From: Methyloceanibacter sp. wino2
GTDB lineage: Bacteria > Pseudomonadota > Alphaproteobacteria > Rhizobiales > Methyloligellaceae
NCBI RefSeq assembly: GCF_003071365.1
Contig: NZ_CP028960.1
Span: forward strand, 620,001 to 684,000
Length of the DNA: 64,000 bases
Reading direction: 5' to 3'
Below are positions 9,369 to 18,469 of the stretch, one piece after another; positions within the stretch are counted from its first letter, which is position 1, and each line of letters opens with the position of its first letter. The notes beneath the pieces were generated by a model. The model ran no database searches. It was not told the DNA's origin and saw only the letters and a program-made list of their open reading frames with translations. A program made the translations under genes and the position numbers.

Positions 9369-10358
9369 CTAGGCGTCAGGCTTGCCCGGCATCACGGCGA
9401 CACCCCAGGGCAGACGTCCGACGGGCACGGACTTGACCGCCTTCAGCGAGTCGAGGTCGATGATCGTCATGTCGTTCGTCAGGCCGTTGGCCACGTAGTA
9501 TTTCTTGCCGTCCGCGCTGGTCTCGCCGTGCCAGGGGCGCTGACCGACCAGGATGTAGTCCACGACTTCCTTCTTGGCCGTGTCGATGACGGCAACGCGG
9601 TTGGACGGACCGAGCGGCACCATGACGAGCGACTCGTCCTTGACGAAGTCCATGCCGACCGGCTGAAGCTGCTCGGGACGCACGCCCGGCACCTCGAAGC
9701 GAATCTTGTTGGTGATCTCCCAGGTGGACGGATCGATCACGGAAACCGTGCCGCCCACTTCCGAAGAGACCCACAGCTCCTTGCCGTCCTTGGTCCACTT
9801 CGCCTCGCGCGGCCGGGAGTCGACCAGCACGTTGGCGATCAGCTGATGCGTTTCGTTGTCGATGATATGCGCCATGCTCGTGCTTTCCGAGGTGGCGGCG
9901 GTGTACTTGTTGTCCGGGCTGACTGCCATGCCTTCGGGCTCCACGCCCACCGGCACCTCGGCCAAGACGTCGCCGGAGCCGAGATCCATGATCGTGACCA
10001 TGCTGTCGTCTTCGTTGGCGATATAGATGATCTTGCCGTCGGGATCGATGTCCATCAATTCCGGATCAGGGCCGCTTTCGAGCTGTCGCGTGATCTTGAG
10101 CGTCTTGGTGTCGACAACGTCGATGATGTCGCCGTCACCGGCCGCGACGAACAGTTCCTTGTTGTCAGGGCTCAGGACGATGCCGCGCGGACGGCGCGAC
10201 GTCTCGATCGTATCGATGGTCTCCATCGTGTCGCCGTCGATGACCGTGACGGTGTTGTCTTTCTCGTTGGAGACGAAGATCGTCTCGGCGTGAGCCAGCG
10301 GAGCGGCGGCGAGAACAAACGCCGTCGCACAAACAGTTGCAAGGCCGATGCGTGTCAT
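9369..10358 (-). CDS. PQQ-associated YVTN beta-propeller protein, periplasmic
   Basis: 329 residues from ATG 10358 (MTRIGLATV), preceded by AAGGG; a longer frame start at 10394 would run into the upstream gene's end. There is a Sec signal peptide to about AHAE, then seven-blade-like repeats each containing an I-x-V-ID or VIDT strand (TVTVIDGDTMET, IIDVVDTKTLK, MVTIMDLGSGD and so on). It matches the family called PQQ-dependent catabolism-associated beta-propeller protein, found beside quinoprotein alcohol dehydrogenases; the exact role is not established. It lies 23 bases after a substrate-binding protein gene, and the two form one unit ended by the terminator at 9303-9337. Confidence 0.88.
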   Translation of the reverse strand: MTRIGLATVCATAFVLAAAPLAHAETIFVSNEKDNTVTVIDGDTMETIDTIETSRRPRGIVLSPDNKELFVAAGDGDIIDVVDTKTLKITRQLESGPDPELMDIDPDGKIIYIANEDDSMVTIMDLGSGDVLAEVPVGVEPEGMAVSPDNKYTAATSESTSMAHIIDNETHQLIANVLVDSRPREAKWTKDGKELWVSSEVGGTVSVIDPSTWEITNKIRFEVPGVRPEQLQPVGMDFVKDESLVMVPLGPSNRVAVIDTAKKEVVDYILVGQRPWHGETSADGKKYYVANGLTNDMTIIDLDSLKAVKSVPVGRLPWGVAVMPGKPDA

Positions 10359-10381
10359 TTGGTACCCTTTGCGGCAGCTCG

Positions 10382-11740
10382 TTAGAATTTGCACTTGGTT
10401 TCTGGTTTGTCGAAGCCGAGCGTGTCGGTGACGTATTTCGGATGCAGGAAGCCTTCCTGCGGCGACGTGGAGACCGGTACGCGGGTGCCGCCGCCCAGAA
10501 TGATCGGCTGGCGCATCTGGTGATCCCAGGGGCGGAAACTCAGCGCTTGGCCCTTGAAGGCCTCGAGCCGGAACTCGTCCGACAGCATGTAATCCTTCAC
10601 GCCCTTGGGATCGACCGTGCCGGACTTCTGCGCCGCGTCCGACAGAGCGCGGAGGCCCAGCCAGGCCGTATAATCCCGTTCGACCGGCGGGCGGTTTGCC
10701 AGACGCGGAATCGCGCGCTGAAAGCGCATGCCGCCCGACTCCGTGTAGGACTTGTCCCAGGCCGTCGCCTGAAGGCCCTGCGTACCCACTACCGGGCGGG
10801 GCATGGTGGTGCGGTACATCAGATAGTCGCCGAAATCGTCGTCGCTATTGATGGACCAAACGACGTCGTGCTCCGGCGCACGCTGCGTCTCCAGCGCCAT
10901 TTGCTGCTGGATCTGCTGATGGCCCGAGTCCAGATTCCGGGCTCCAGGGGGAAGGTCGTAGAGGTGGTCTTCCACCACCTTGCCGCCGAAGCGCTTGGCC
11001 GCACGCTGGACCTGGGCGAGATAATCCTGATCCTCGGGCGTATCGCGGCGGATGACATACCATTTCGGCCACTTCTTCCAGATCAGGTACTGCGCCAGGG
11101 CGTCGGCGCGCATCGCGTAGTCCGGAATGATATGGAAGACGTTCTGGCGGCATTCCTCCTGGCGCAGCTTGGTCGCGCTGGAGCGGATGTTCATGATGAG
11201 CGCGTCTTTGGCCTCTGGCAGATCGGCCACGGCCAGCAGATCGTCGGGCTCCAGGTCGGCGATGAAGAAGCGGTGGCCGGCCGCCAGCGCTTCCTTGGCC
11301 TTCGCCACGATGTCCTCGTCTGCGGGGATGATGACTTCCTCGAGCTCGAAGCCATAGCCGACGAAATTACCGGCCTGGTTCGCCTCCTTGAGCATGAGGC
11401 GCGCGCCTTGGATGCCTTTGTCGGTGATCACCTTCTCCGCGTAGGAGAGCGGGAGCGGCTCTTCGTATTCCTTACCGAGATAGACGACATGCATCGTCTT
11501 CTTGGCGGCGTCCGGCTTTGCAGCCTTCGGCTTGCCGGCATCCGCGGCAGCGTCGTCGCTAGCCTTCGGCTGCGCGTCGCCGGTCTTGGCTGGCGTCTCG
11601 ACGTCATCTGTGCCCGGGGCGTCTTGGGCACCAGCGGGCAAAGATCCAACAGCAAGAGCTGAAAAGAGGAGTGCCGCACTTACCAGTCCGAAAAAGCGGG
11701 TATGGGGCACACGGGGGGAAATTGAACGCAACGGCACCAT
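10382..11740 (-). CDS. PQQ-associated ABC-type substrate-binding protein, periplasmic
   Basis: Start taken at ATG 11740 (MVPLRSISPRVPHTRF), which gives a signal peptide ending near PAGAQ; the upstream extension has no signal-like character. 452 residues. After the signal comes a low-complexity Ala/Lys/Asp/Pro linker (about 40-80), then a branched-chain amino acid type two-lobed binding fold (HVVYLGKEYEEPLPLSYAEK onward). It resembles the substrate-binding protein family known next to PQQ-dependent dehydrogenases, usually together with the beta-propeller that follows here. No ABC ATPase or permease gene is adjacent. Confidence 0.82.
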   Translation of the reverse strand: MVPLRSISPRVPHTRFFGLVSAALLFSALAVGSLPAGAQDAPGTDDVETPAKTGDAQPKASDDAAADAGKPKAAKPDAAKKTMHVVYLGKEYEEPLPLSYAEKVITDKGIQGARLMLKEANQAGNFVGYGFELEEVIIPADEDIVAKAKEALAAGHRFFIADLEPDDLLAVADLPEAKDALIMNIRSSATKLRQEECRQNVFHIIPDYAMRADALAQYLIWKKWPKWYVIRRDTPEDQDYLAQVQRAAKRFGGKVVEDHLYDLPPGARNLDSGHQQIQQQMALETQRAPEHDVVWSINSDDDFGDYLMYRTTMPRPVVGTQGLQATAWDKSYTESGGMRFQRAIPRLANRPPVERDYTAWLGLRALSDAAQKSGTVDPKGVKDYMLSDEFRLEAFKGQALSFRPWDHQMRQPIILGGGTRVPVSTSPQEGFLHPKYVTDTLGFDKPETKCKF

Positions 11741-11944
11741 CTCTCTTGAACGTTTCCGACCAACATTTTTTGCCGAGGGCTTTGCGCCCTTCTGTCTCAG
11801 ACCTTCAGTCCCTTGGCAATGTGCGCTGCACAATACGGCTTATGCGCCAAGGCAAGAGGACGACGGTTCTGTACTAATGATATAGGCGCGCTCAGGAACC
11901 AATGCCAAGTGATGGTGCTTTTCATTACCAATGTTTTAGGACGC

Positions 11945-11981
11945 AAAAAGGCCGCCGTCCCGGGATGGGGCGGCGGCCTTT
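11945..11981 (-). terminator. Intrinsic terminator of the cytochrome gene
   Basis: AAAGGCCGCCG (11947-11957) pairs with CGGCGGCCTTT (11971-11981). On the minus strand the stem runs into TTTTT (11949-11945), 28 bases after the cytochrome stop at 12009. Confidence 0.9.
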
Positions 11982-12008
11982 CACGACCAAATTGGTAGGC
12001 TGCGAAGC

Positions 12009-12527
12009 CTATTGACCGGGCGTCTGGGCCGGCTCGTTCACCTTCTTCATCGAGCTCGGGTTCTTCGAGCGGATGAACGCGATGACCTTCCACAGATCGT
12101 CGGATGTCTTGGCGATCGTGCCGAACGGCGGCATCGGGCCGGTCACGATTTCCTTACGGACACGCTTGTAGCCCTGCTCCTGCAGCTTGTCAGAGCCCTC
12201 GGCGATCAAGCGGAACACCGTGTCGTCGTCGGCGCCGTAGACCCAGGCATCGTTCGTCAGAGGCGGACACATGCCGCCGCCACCGCCGCCGCCATGGCAG
12301 CCGTTGCAGCTATAGGACAGATAGATCTTATGTCCCGCTTCCGCGACGCCATCGATTTCGTCGTTGTAGGGGTTGTGGAGACCGCCAACCGGGGTCTTCT
12401 CAATGAGTTCCAGCGGGGGCGTGGTGTCGCCCTTCTCGCAGCATTCCTCAGCACGAGCATCCAATGCAAACAGGCCAATCGCGCCGACAAAGGCGGCAGC
12501 TACTACTCCAGTAATAATCTTGCGCAC
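12009..12527 (-). CDS. xoxG: Periplasmic cytochrome c, likely XoxF electron acceptor (c-553i/XoxG-like)
   Basis: 172 residues with a signal peptide (cleavage near DARAEE) and one haem site CNGCH (C74, C77, H78) followed by an unusual run of seven Gly and MCPPLTNDAWVYG. The axial Met candidate is M132 in GPMPPFG. The glycine run and the DAWVYG block resemble cytochrome c-553i of Paracoccus and related XoxG-type cytochromes that accept electrons from methanol dehydrogenase. It lies in the xoxF-xoxJ neighbourhood but has its own promoter gap and terminator. An extra CC pair at residues 29-30 of the mature N-terminus is odd. Confidence 0.85.
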   Translation of the reverse strand: MRKIITGVVAAAFVGAIGLFALDARAEECCEKGDTTPPLELIEKTPVGGLHNPYNDEIDGVAEAGHKIYLSYSCNGCHGGGGGGGMCPPLTNDAWVYGADDDTVFRLIAEGSDKLQEQGYKRVRKEIVTGPMPPFGTIAKTSDDLWKVIAFIRSKNPSSMKKVNEPAQTPGQ

Positions 12528-13038
12528 GGTACGTCTTCCTTACCCTAGTTTCAGTTCTGGTTGAGCCTATCGAAATCAAAAAACGCCTATTTCGACCTTC
12601 CTCGAGCAATTGGCTGACATGCCTTCAATTGAGGGCATGCCGCGCCACACTACCGCCTTTGAAGGCGGTTGCGTCAGAAAAAAGTCGGAAAAAAGCCCAC
12701 GGGCAAAGGACTCGCACGGCAGTTGAGCATGCCAAATCTTCCCCGGCGCGGGACGCGATCGCCCTGCGTTGCCGGTTCCGTGTTGCCCAGCCGCGCCGCT
12801 CATGAAGCGGCCCGTCTTACTCTTCGCCACGATCGAAATGGCGTTGTCCTCCTCAGCCCCGGAAGGGGTGCAATCTTTCGATTGGGAACAATAGGAATTT
12901 TTTCTTTGGATTCTTGGGCGCTTTGGCCGTTTTGCAACCGTCATAGTCGAAATGGCGCGAAGCGCAAGAGTATGTCACATGCGGCAAAGCGATGCGCCCT
13001 AAGCGGGCCCACCCGGCGACGCGCCCTCGCCCTCGGGC
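12528..13038 (-). promoter_or_regulatory. 511-base gap upstream of the cytochrome gene
   Basis: I see no convincing gene. A near-perfect inverted repeat, ATGCCTTCAATTGAGGGCAT at 12619-12638 (one non-complementary pair), lies about 92 bases upstream of the cytochrome start and could be an operator. A second short hairpin is ACCGCC (12652-12657) with GGCGGT (12664-12669). Short open frames here have no plausible start signals. Confidence 0.4.
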
Positions 13039-13872
13039 CTATTGGGTGATCTCGAAATCCATATCCTCGAAGGTGTAGCGCGGCACCTGGATCCAGATGC
13101 CGTCCTCATTGATGGGGACCTTGTGGATCTTCACGTCCGTCACATTCAGCCGGCCCGTCTTCTCGTCGACCCAGAAGTCCACGTCGAAATACTCGTCCTT
13201 GCTGCCGACGCGCCGGAAGTCTGTACAGGCAAAGTAGTGGCCGTCCTTCTTGAGATAGCGAACCGGCTGGTGCATTTCGACGAACTCCAGCGGGATGGTC
13301 TCCCCGGTCTTCTCGTCCTTCAGTTCAAGCGCGCCGTCGTCGTTCTTGTTCTCGGCGATGTAGTTGTGGATGGCACTCATCACGTGCCAAGCCCGCACCA
13401 CTTCCATGTCGCCCGGATGCTCCTGCACCGGCAGCCACCACCAAGCGACCGGCAGACGGGTCACCATGATGTACCCATCGCCTTCGCGCTTCGGTCCCTT
13501 CTGAACGCGGATATCAATGAGATCGAGGCTGTCCCCGTCCCGTTGGGGCTTGAACCAGAAGTCGAGCGCGTATTGTTTCCGAGGATCTTCCTTGTCGTGG
13601 AAGATCGCATTCGCGAACCAGCCGTACCCTTTCATGCCGCGTACGACACGCATCTTCTCGTAGACGAGATTGAGGTCCTTGTTGAGCTTGGGATCGTGAA
13701 AGACGAACACACCGTCCTGCGACCGCTCTTTGATGACCGCTTCTGTTCGTGCCGTTACCGAGGCATCGTCGAAATCCGGATAGTCAGCCGCTTGCGCGAA
13801 ACCGACCGCTCCAAACAAAAGGGCCGCGGCGATCGCCGCAGCCCCCCAGTTTTTCCGCAGAATTCCGGTCAT
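13039..13872 (-). CDS. Secreted protein of unknown function in the xox cluster
   Basis: 277 residues with a clear Sec signal peptide (MTGILRKNWGAAAIAAALLF, cleavage near AQAAD). The mature part is rich in aromatic and charged residues (WFANAIFHDKEDPRK, RLPVAWWWLPV) with many paired Lys/Asp, and has a single Cys in YFACTDFRR; there are no haem, metal or membrane motifs. I do not recognise the family. It begins 4 bases after the XoxJ-ankyrin stop, so the two are almost certainly co-translated, and a periplasmic role in methanol dehydrogenase assembly or function is inferred only from that. Confidence 0.75.
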   Translation of the reverse strand: MTGILRKNWGAAAIAAALLFGAVGFAQAADYPDFDDASVTARTEAVIKERSQDGVFVFHDPKLNKDLNLVYEKMRVVRGMKGYGWFANAIFHDKEDPRKQYALDFWFKPQRDGDSLDLIDIRVQKGPKREGDGYIMVTRLPVAWWWLPVQEHPGDMEVVRAWHVMSAIHNYIAENKNDDGALELKDEKTGETIPLEFVEMHQPVRYLKKDGHYFACTDFRRVGSKDEYFDVDFWVDEKTGRLNVTDVKIHKVPINEDGIWIQVPRYTFEDMDFEITQ

Positions 13873-13876
13873 CGTA

Positions 13877-15706
13877 TCACTGCTTCACGGTGCTGCTGTC
13901 GTCGCTGTCTGCTTTCGTCGAAGCACTGGGCCGCGACAACGACAGAACCCGGATCGCCTGCGAGGCTTCCTTGTTGTCGTTGAGATTGGCGACATCGACG
14001 GCTGTCTGGCCTTCCGTATTCTTGACGTCCGGGTCGGCGCCGGCCGCCATCAGCAGGCCGATCATCGGGGCACTGTTGTTTGCAGCCGCGATCATCAGCG
14101 CCGTCATGCCATTCGCCGCCTGTGCGTCGATATTGGCACCCTCATCGACCAGCGCCTTGGCAATGTCGGTGGGGCGAACACTTCCCGGCAAGAAGATCGA
14201 CCCTTCCGCAGGGCCTGTCTGCGCCGCGACAACCATCAGCGGGGTCAAGCCCTGCTTGCCCGAGGCGACACTGACATCGGCACCGCCGTTCATCAGCGCC
14301 TTCGCGGCCTCGTACTTCTTCTCCGCCAGCGCCAGGGCGAGCGGCCGGAAGTCTTCCTGACCCGGCACCTCAACATCGGCGCCGTGCTCGATCAGAGTCT
14401 TGATCGAGGGAACGTGGTCCCGCATCAGCGCCGCCGCCAAGGGCGTCATGCCATTGCCGTCAGCCTTGTTGGGATCGGCGCCCAACTCGACCAGAAGGTC
14501 GATCGTCTCGTCCCGCCGTTGGCGGGCTGCGGCCGTCAACGGGGTCCAGCCCTGCAAGTCCGGCTTGTTCACGTCGGCGCCCTTGGACACGAGGAATTTG
14601 ATGCGGTCCTTGTCGCCGGACAGGAGCGCGTTGCTCAGTTCCTGATTGGGATCCGCCCCGTCTTCCAGCCAGCCTTCCAGCTTCTCCTGGGTCACGATCT
14701 GATCGGGCGAAGCGAGATCGGGACGCGCCTCGAACTTCTGATCGGCAAGCTTGATGTAGCTGCCGTGGGCCGGCAGATCACCGGGAACGTAGCACTTGCT
14801 GCACTGGACCAGCGGCACGCCGTATTCCTTCATCAGCGCGGTGAGTTCCTCAGCCTTGTCGTCCATGGCCCATTCGAGGAGGTATTTGAGGAAGACGTCC
14901 GTCGGACGCACGCCGATCGACATCTCGAATTCCATCGGCACCGTGTCGTCGTCGAGGTTGATGGGAACGATGTCGACGGGCTCGTTCTTCATGGTCTTCA
15001 CCCAACCGGCGAACGGCCCGAATACGGCTGCAACGTCGAATTCTCCATCCAGCATTCTCTGGATCACGTACCAGGGCTGATTCTCGGGCACGAGGTCGCC
15101 GTCGTGGGTTTGGAGCTGCAGCTTCACGTTGTCGATGATGCCGCGCTTCGCCATCGCCTGGCGCACACCGGAGGTCTGGAAGACGCCGATGGTCAGATCC
15201 TTCAACTTGGGATCGTCCAGGCCCGACAGCTTCAAGCCCTTGTCGTTGCGGTAAACCAAGACATACGGCGTCTTGTAGACCGGCTCGGTCGTAAGCAGAC
15301 GCTCATAGCCCGTGGGAATGTCGAACATGACGTCGCAGAGGCGTTCGTCGAAGGTCGACCGGGTCAGGCCGCGCTCGATAAAGGGCTGCCAGTGATACTT
15401 GATCGTGGCGCCAGTCGCGTCGGCGAGGATTTCGGCCATCTTGTTCTGAAAGCCCTCTCGCTGAATGCTGGAGAGCGGCATGTTCCCGGGGTCGGCACAG
15501 ACATTCAGGGTCTTGAGCTTCTTGCTCTTATAGGCGGCCTTCGCGGCGGCACGGATCGCGATGTGCTCGGCGGGGGTCAGTTCTTCATAGGTCTTATTGA
15601 GATCGCGCCGGACAGGCTGCTTGTCGTCGGCGTGGGCCGACACAACAGAGATCGCAAGCGCAGCGACTGCAATTGTCGCGGAAAGTCTGGAAATTCGGAA
15701 TGGCAC
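13877..15706 (-). CDS. xoxJ: XoxJ/MxaJ-like periplasmic binding protein fused to ankyrin repeats
   Basis: GTG 15706 is preferred: TGAGGC stands 9 bases upstream and it yields a normal signal peptide (PFRISRLSATIAVAALAISV, ending near AHA). ATG 15775 would add 23 residues before it. The 609-residue product has a solute-binding domain of the quinoprotein-dehydrogenase-associated type (about 35-300, with NVCADPGNMPLS), the protein class to which MxaJ/XoxJ belong. A CSKC pair follows (about 302-305), then five to six ankyrin repeats (about 340-590; TPLTAAARQRRDE, TPLAAALMRDH, TALMIAAANN). Usual family members are about 300 residues, so the C-terminal half is extra. It lies directly downstream of xoxF and probably activates it. 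Confidence 0.9.
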   Translation of the reverse strand: MPFRISRLSATIAVAALAISVVSAHADDKQPVRRDLNKTYEELTPAEHIAIRAAAKAAYKSKKLKTLNVCADPGNMPLSSIQREGFQNKMAEILADATGATIKYHWQPFIERGLTRSTFDERLCDVMFDIPTGYERLLTTEPVYKTPYVLVYRNDKGLKLSGLDDPKLKDLTIGVFQTSGVRQAMAKRGIIDNVKLQLQTHDGDLVPENQPWYVIQRMLDGEFDVAAVFGPFAGWVKTMKNEPVDIVPINLDDDTVPMEFEMSIGVRPTDVFLKYLLEWAMDDKAEELTALMKEYGVPLVQCSKCYVPGDLPAHGSYIKLADQKFEARPDLASPDQIVTQEKLEGWLEDGADPNQELSNALLSGDKDRIKFLVSKGADVNKPDLQGWTPLTAAARQRRDETIDLLVELGADPNKADGNGMTPLAAALMRDHVPSIKTLIEHGADVEVPGQEDFRPLALALAEKKYEAAKALMNGGADVSVASGKQGLTPLMVVAAQTGPAEGSIFLPGSVRPTDIAKALVDEGANIDAQAANGMTALMIAAANNSAPMIGLLMAAGADPDVKNTEGQTAVDVANLNDNKEASQAIRVLSLSRPSASTKADSDDSSTVKQ

Positions 15707-15802
15707 GGGCGTTCGCCTCAACTGGTAAGGCGGGGCCGATCGGCGGGACTTGATCCCACCAGGCTTACCCGCCATGGGGGTCTATTTCTTCCCGGAATAT
15801 AT

Positions 15803-15840
15803 AAAAAGAGGCGCCCGATGCCACAAGGGCATCGGGCGCC
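15803..15840 (-). terminator. Intrinsic terminator of xoxF copy 1
   Basis: Perfect 13-bp stem GGCGCCCGATGCC (15810-15822) with GGCATCGGGCGCC (15828-15840), 5-base loop ACAAG. On the minus strand it is followed by CTCTTTTT, 24 bases past the xoxF stop. It separates xoxF from the xoxJ unit. Confidence 0.92.
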
Positions 15841-15864
15841 AATTATTCTACACGTTTACGAGAG

Positions 15865-17754
15865 TTACTCGTAAATGCGGAAGACGTTCAGCGTACCGCC
15901 CTGCGGGATATGCTGCAGGCCAGCGGCCTTGGTCATGGCCGTAGCACCGATGGCGCCGAACTTATCGTTCAGGTCCAGACCAGCGGTGACCGGAAGACCG
16001 ATCCAGCCGCCAATGCCGGAGTACACGCCAACGTACTGCTTGCCACCAACCTTGTAGGTGATCGGGTTACCGATGATACCCGAACCCAGCTTGCGGCTCC
16101 ACAGGACCTTACCGGAGCTCCGGTCGACTGCGCGGAAGTCACCGCCCAGCGAGCCGTAGAACACCAGACCACCGTCGGTGACCATCGTACCACCCCAGTT
16201 CGGATACGGATCCGGGATTTCCCAGAGCGTCTTGCCCGAAAGGACGTCGTACTTCTTGATCTTGCCGGTCGTGCCCTGCTTTTCAGGATACATGTACACG
16301 TTCGCGAACACGTAAACCGTGCCCTGGTTCGTGTGCGTGCGCTCCTGAGGCTCGAGCTCCATGCACCAGTTGTTGGTGGGCATGTAGAAGACGTTCGGCT
16401 CCTTCGGATCAACAGCACCAGGCTGCTGGTCCTTACCACCCATCGCAGACGGGCAGGCAGAGACGTTACGGCCAACTTCGAGCGGCGAGTGGTCACGCAC
16501 CTTGATCGGACGGCCGGTCTTCATGTCGACCTTCTCAGCCCAGTCCGTGGTCACGTACTTCGTGGCGCGCAGAAGCGTGCCGTCGGTACGATCCATGACG
16601 TAGGCAAAGCCATTACGATCGAAGTGGGTGAGAGCCTTCACCTTCTTACCGTCAATTTCCATGTCGGTAAGAATGTTCTCGTTGATGCCGTCATAGTCCC
16701 ACTGGTCAAACGGAGTCATCTGATAGGCCCAGACAGCGTCGCCGTTTTCGATCTTACGAGCGAAGATCGTCATCGACCACTTGTTGTCGAACGCACCAGT
16801 GTTGCACTCCTCATGGGTCTTATCGGGGCAACGATAGGACGGGCTCCACAGGCCGGGGTTACCGGTCGAGTAGTAGACCAGCTTCAGCTCGGGATCGTAG
16901 GAATACCAACCCCAAGCAGCACCACCACCAATCTTGTAGTCCTCACCGGGGAAGGTCTTGATACCAAGATCCTCACCAGCCTGACCGAATTGGGGGTTGG
17001 CCTTGTTGGTTTCAGGCGTCAGGCACACGTCCTTGTCGGAACCCGTGCTGTGGCACACCCAAGCCTCGGAACCGTCTGCAAGATTGAAGGCGGCAACGCG
17101 GCCACGAGCGGCGAACTCATCGCCACCAAAGCCCATGAACACCTTGTTATCGGCGATCAACGGAGCCGGCGTGATGGTCTCACCCTTCTCGGGATAGGCG
17201 TACTTGACGACCCAAACTTCCTTACCGGTCTGGCCGTCCAGGGCAATCACGAAACCATCGAGAGTGCCATAAACGAACTTGCCATCGGCATAGGAGCCGC
17301 CACGGTTGACGGTGTCGCAGCAAGCGCGCGGCACAGCCGACTCGTCACGGTCGGTCTTCTTGACATACGACCAAACCTGCTTCGGGTTGTCGGCATCCGT
17401 CAAATCGAGAGCCTGAACAACGTTACAGTTGGCCATGGACGGGCAACCAGAAACCATGAACAGCATGGTCTTGCCACCAACATCCTTAATCACAAGCGGC
17501 TGACCCTCGTGACCACGAAGGGCGTTCGTGCCCTGGGCCCAAGACATCTGCAGCTTGTTGACGTTATCGGTCGTAATGTCTGAGAGCGTGCTGTGACGCG
17601 TCAGCTGAAAGTCACGACCAGGGGCAGGCCACTGGTCGGGATCAGCCATGCGCTTCAGCTGCTCTTCGTCGGTGTTCATAGCCGACGCCTGGCCAGCAAG
17701 ACCCATCGTCACTGCGACGATGGTGCCAGTCAGGACACCATACTTCAGTTTCAT
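15865..17754 (-). CDS. xoxF: Lanthanide-type PQQ methanol dehydrogenase XoxF, copy 1
   Basis: Periplasmic quinoprotein oxidising methanol; 629 residues with signal peptide (cleavage near GQASA). Active-site features: vicinal disulfide CC at 145-146 (RACCDTVNRG), metal ligand E213 (DEFAARG), N299 (YYSTGNPG), catalytic D353 and the extra D355 in DQWDYDG. That extra Asp replaces the Ala of calcium MxaF and marks lanthanide-dependent XoxF. No mxaI small-subunit gene is nearby. The N-terminal region differs from common XoxF5 proteins, so another clade such as XoxF1 is possible. It has its own leader and terminator; electrons likely go to the cytochrome at 12009-12527. Confidence 0.95.
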   Translation of the reverse strand: MKLKYGVLTGTIVAVTMGLAGQASAMNTDEEQLKRMADPDQWPAPGRDFQLTRHSTLSDITTDNVNKLQMSWAQGTNALRGHEGQPLVIKDVGGKTMLFMVSGCPSMANCNVVQALDLTDADNPKQVWSYVKKTDRDESAVPRACCDTVNRGGSYADGKFVYGTLDGFVIALDGQTGKEVWVVKYAYPEKGETITPAPLIADNKVFMGFGGDEFAARGRVAAFNLADGSEAWVCHSTGSDKDVCLTPETNKANPQFGQAGEDLGIKTFPGEDYKIGGGAAWGWYSYDPELKLVYYSTGNPGLWSPSYRCPDKTHEECNTGAFDNKWSMTIFARKIENGDAVWAYQMTPFDQWDYDGINENILTDMEIDGKKVKALTHFDRNGFAYVMDRTDGTLLRATKYVTTDWAEKVDMKTGRPIKVRDHSPLEVGRNVSACPSAMGGKDQQPGAVDPKEPNVFYMPTNNWCMELEPQERTHTNQGTVYVFANVYMYPEKQGTTGKIKKYDVLSGKTLWEIPDPYPNWGGTMVTDGGLVFYGSLGGDFRAVDRSSGKVLWSRKLGSGIIGNPITYKVGGKQYVGVYSGIGGWIGLPVTAGLDLNDKFGAIGATAMTKAAGLQHIPQGGTLNVFRIYE

Positions 17755-17779
17755 ATCTTTCTCCTCTCCCTAGCTACTC
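17755..17779 (-). promoter_or_regulatory. Conserved 25-base leader with ribosome binding site, xoxF copy 1
   Basis: The 25 bases immediately before the ATG are identical to those before xoxF copy 2 (20387-20411) and include a purine-rich GGGAGAGGAGA ribosome binding site and CTAGCTA. Similarity stops abruptly upstream, so only the translation-initiation region is conserved. Confidence 0.7.
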
Positions 17780-18405
17780 AGTTCACCGAAACGAACTCTG
17801 AGCAATTCTTTATGCCTTGGCGCCCCAACCCTAAGCGTTGCTTAAGGTCAATGAGCCCTCAGCAAATTCCGAAGCTGCCAACGTGTTTGTGGAAATTGGA
17901 GACTGCCAGAAAACGCAGAAGCAAAATCTCGCCTCGCGCCCGCTACTGGCTGCGGGTTCTCCGTTGAACACAAGACGCGGTGACACCTCACGAGGAAATT
18001 GCGCCCGACTCTTTGTAAGTCACGTTGCACCGTTCTTTCTGTGGAACTTCGTCACTCACTCATTGCCGAGCTACCCCCTCATAATTGCCAAATGTAATGC
18101 CATTGCAAGTGAAATGTGCCGATGGCAACGATTTCTGCCAAATCCAGTTTTCATTTGTTGCGCCGCACAAGATTCGACTGTGCGCACGCGGTAGAGCGCT
18201 TTCTCATCTGCATTTCACGTCTGAATTTCACGTCGGGCGAGACGTCGCCGATGACCAATGCGCCTCACCCGGCGGGAAGACTCGGCCTGGCGAAAATGCG
18301 CGGCGCGCCGTCATCGACCGCAAGCGCCGGCGTCACGCGTTCGTCTCCGCCAAGTGATTGCGACTCACGCGCATGCCATTCGGCCGTCAAAGCCGCCGTC
18401 GAACG
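17780..18405 (-). promoter_or_regulatory. Long intergenic region upstream of xoxF copy 1
   Basis: About 630 bases without a credible gene, more AT-rich in the half nearer xoxF than its surroundings. It holds GCCAAATGTAATGCCATTGC at 18087-18106, followed by AAG, closely similar to a sequence upstream of the sensor kinase at 23071-23109. This is a candidate binding site for the response regulator, about 335 bases before the xoxF start. No other strong signal was seen. Confidence 0.4.
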
Positions 18406-18437
18406 AAAAGCGCCCGGTGCTGTGCTGCACCGGGCGC
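18406..18437 (-). terminator. Intrinsic terminator of xoxF copy 2
   Basis: Perfect 11-bp stem GCGCCCGGTGC (18410-18420) with GCACCGGGCGC (18427-18437), loop TGTGCT. On the minus strand it is followed by CTTTTC, 33 bases after the stop of xoxF copy 2. Confidence 0.9.
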
Positions 18438-18469
18438 CAATCCTCTAAGTGTCCTAGCAGATACGAGTG

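Noticed and set aside
12576-12944. 122-residue minus-strand open frame upstream of the cytochrome gene
   Set aside because: No ribosome site, no family resemblance, and it crosses hairpin-forming sequence; treated as noncoding.
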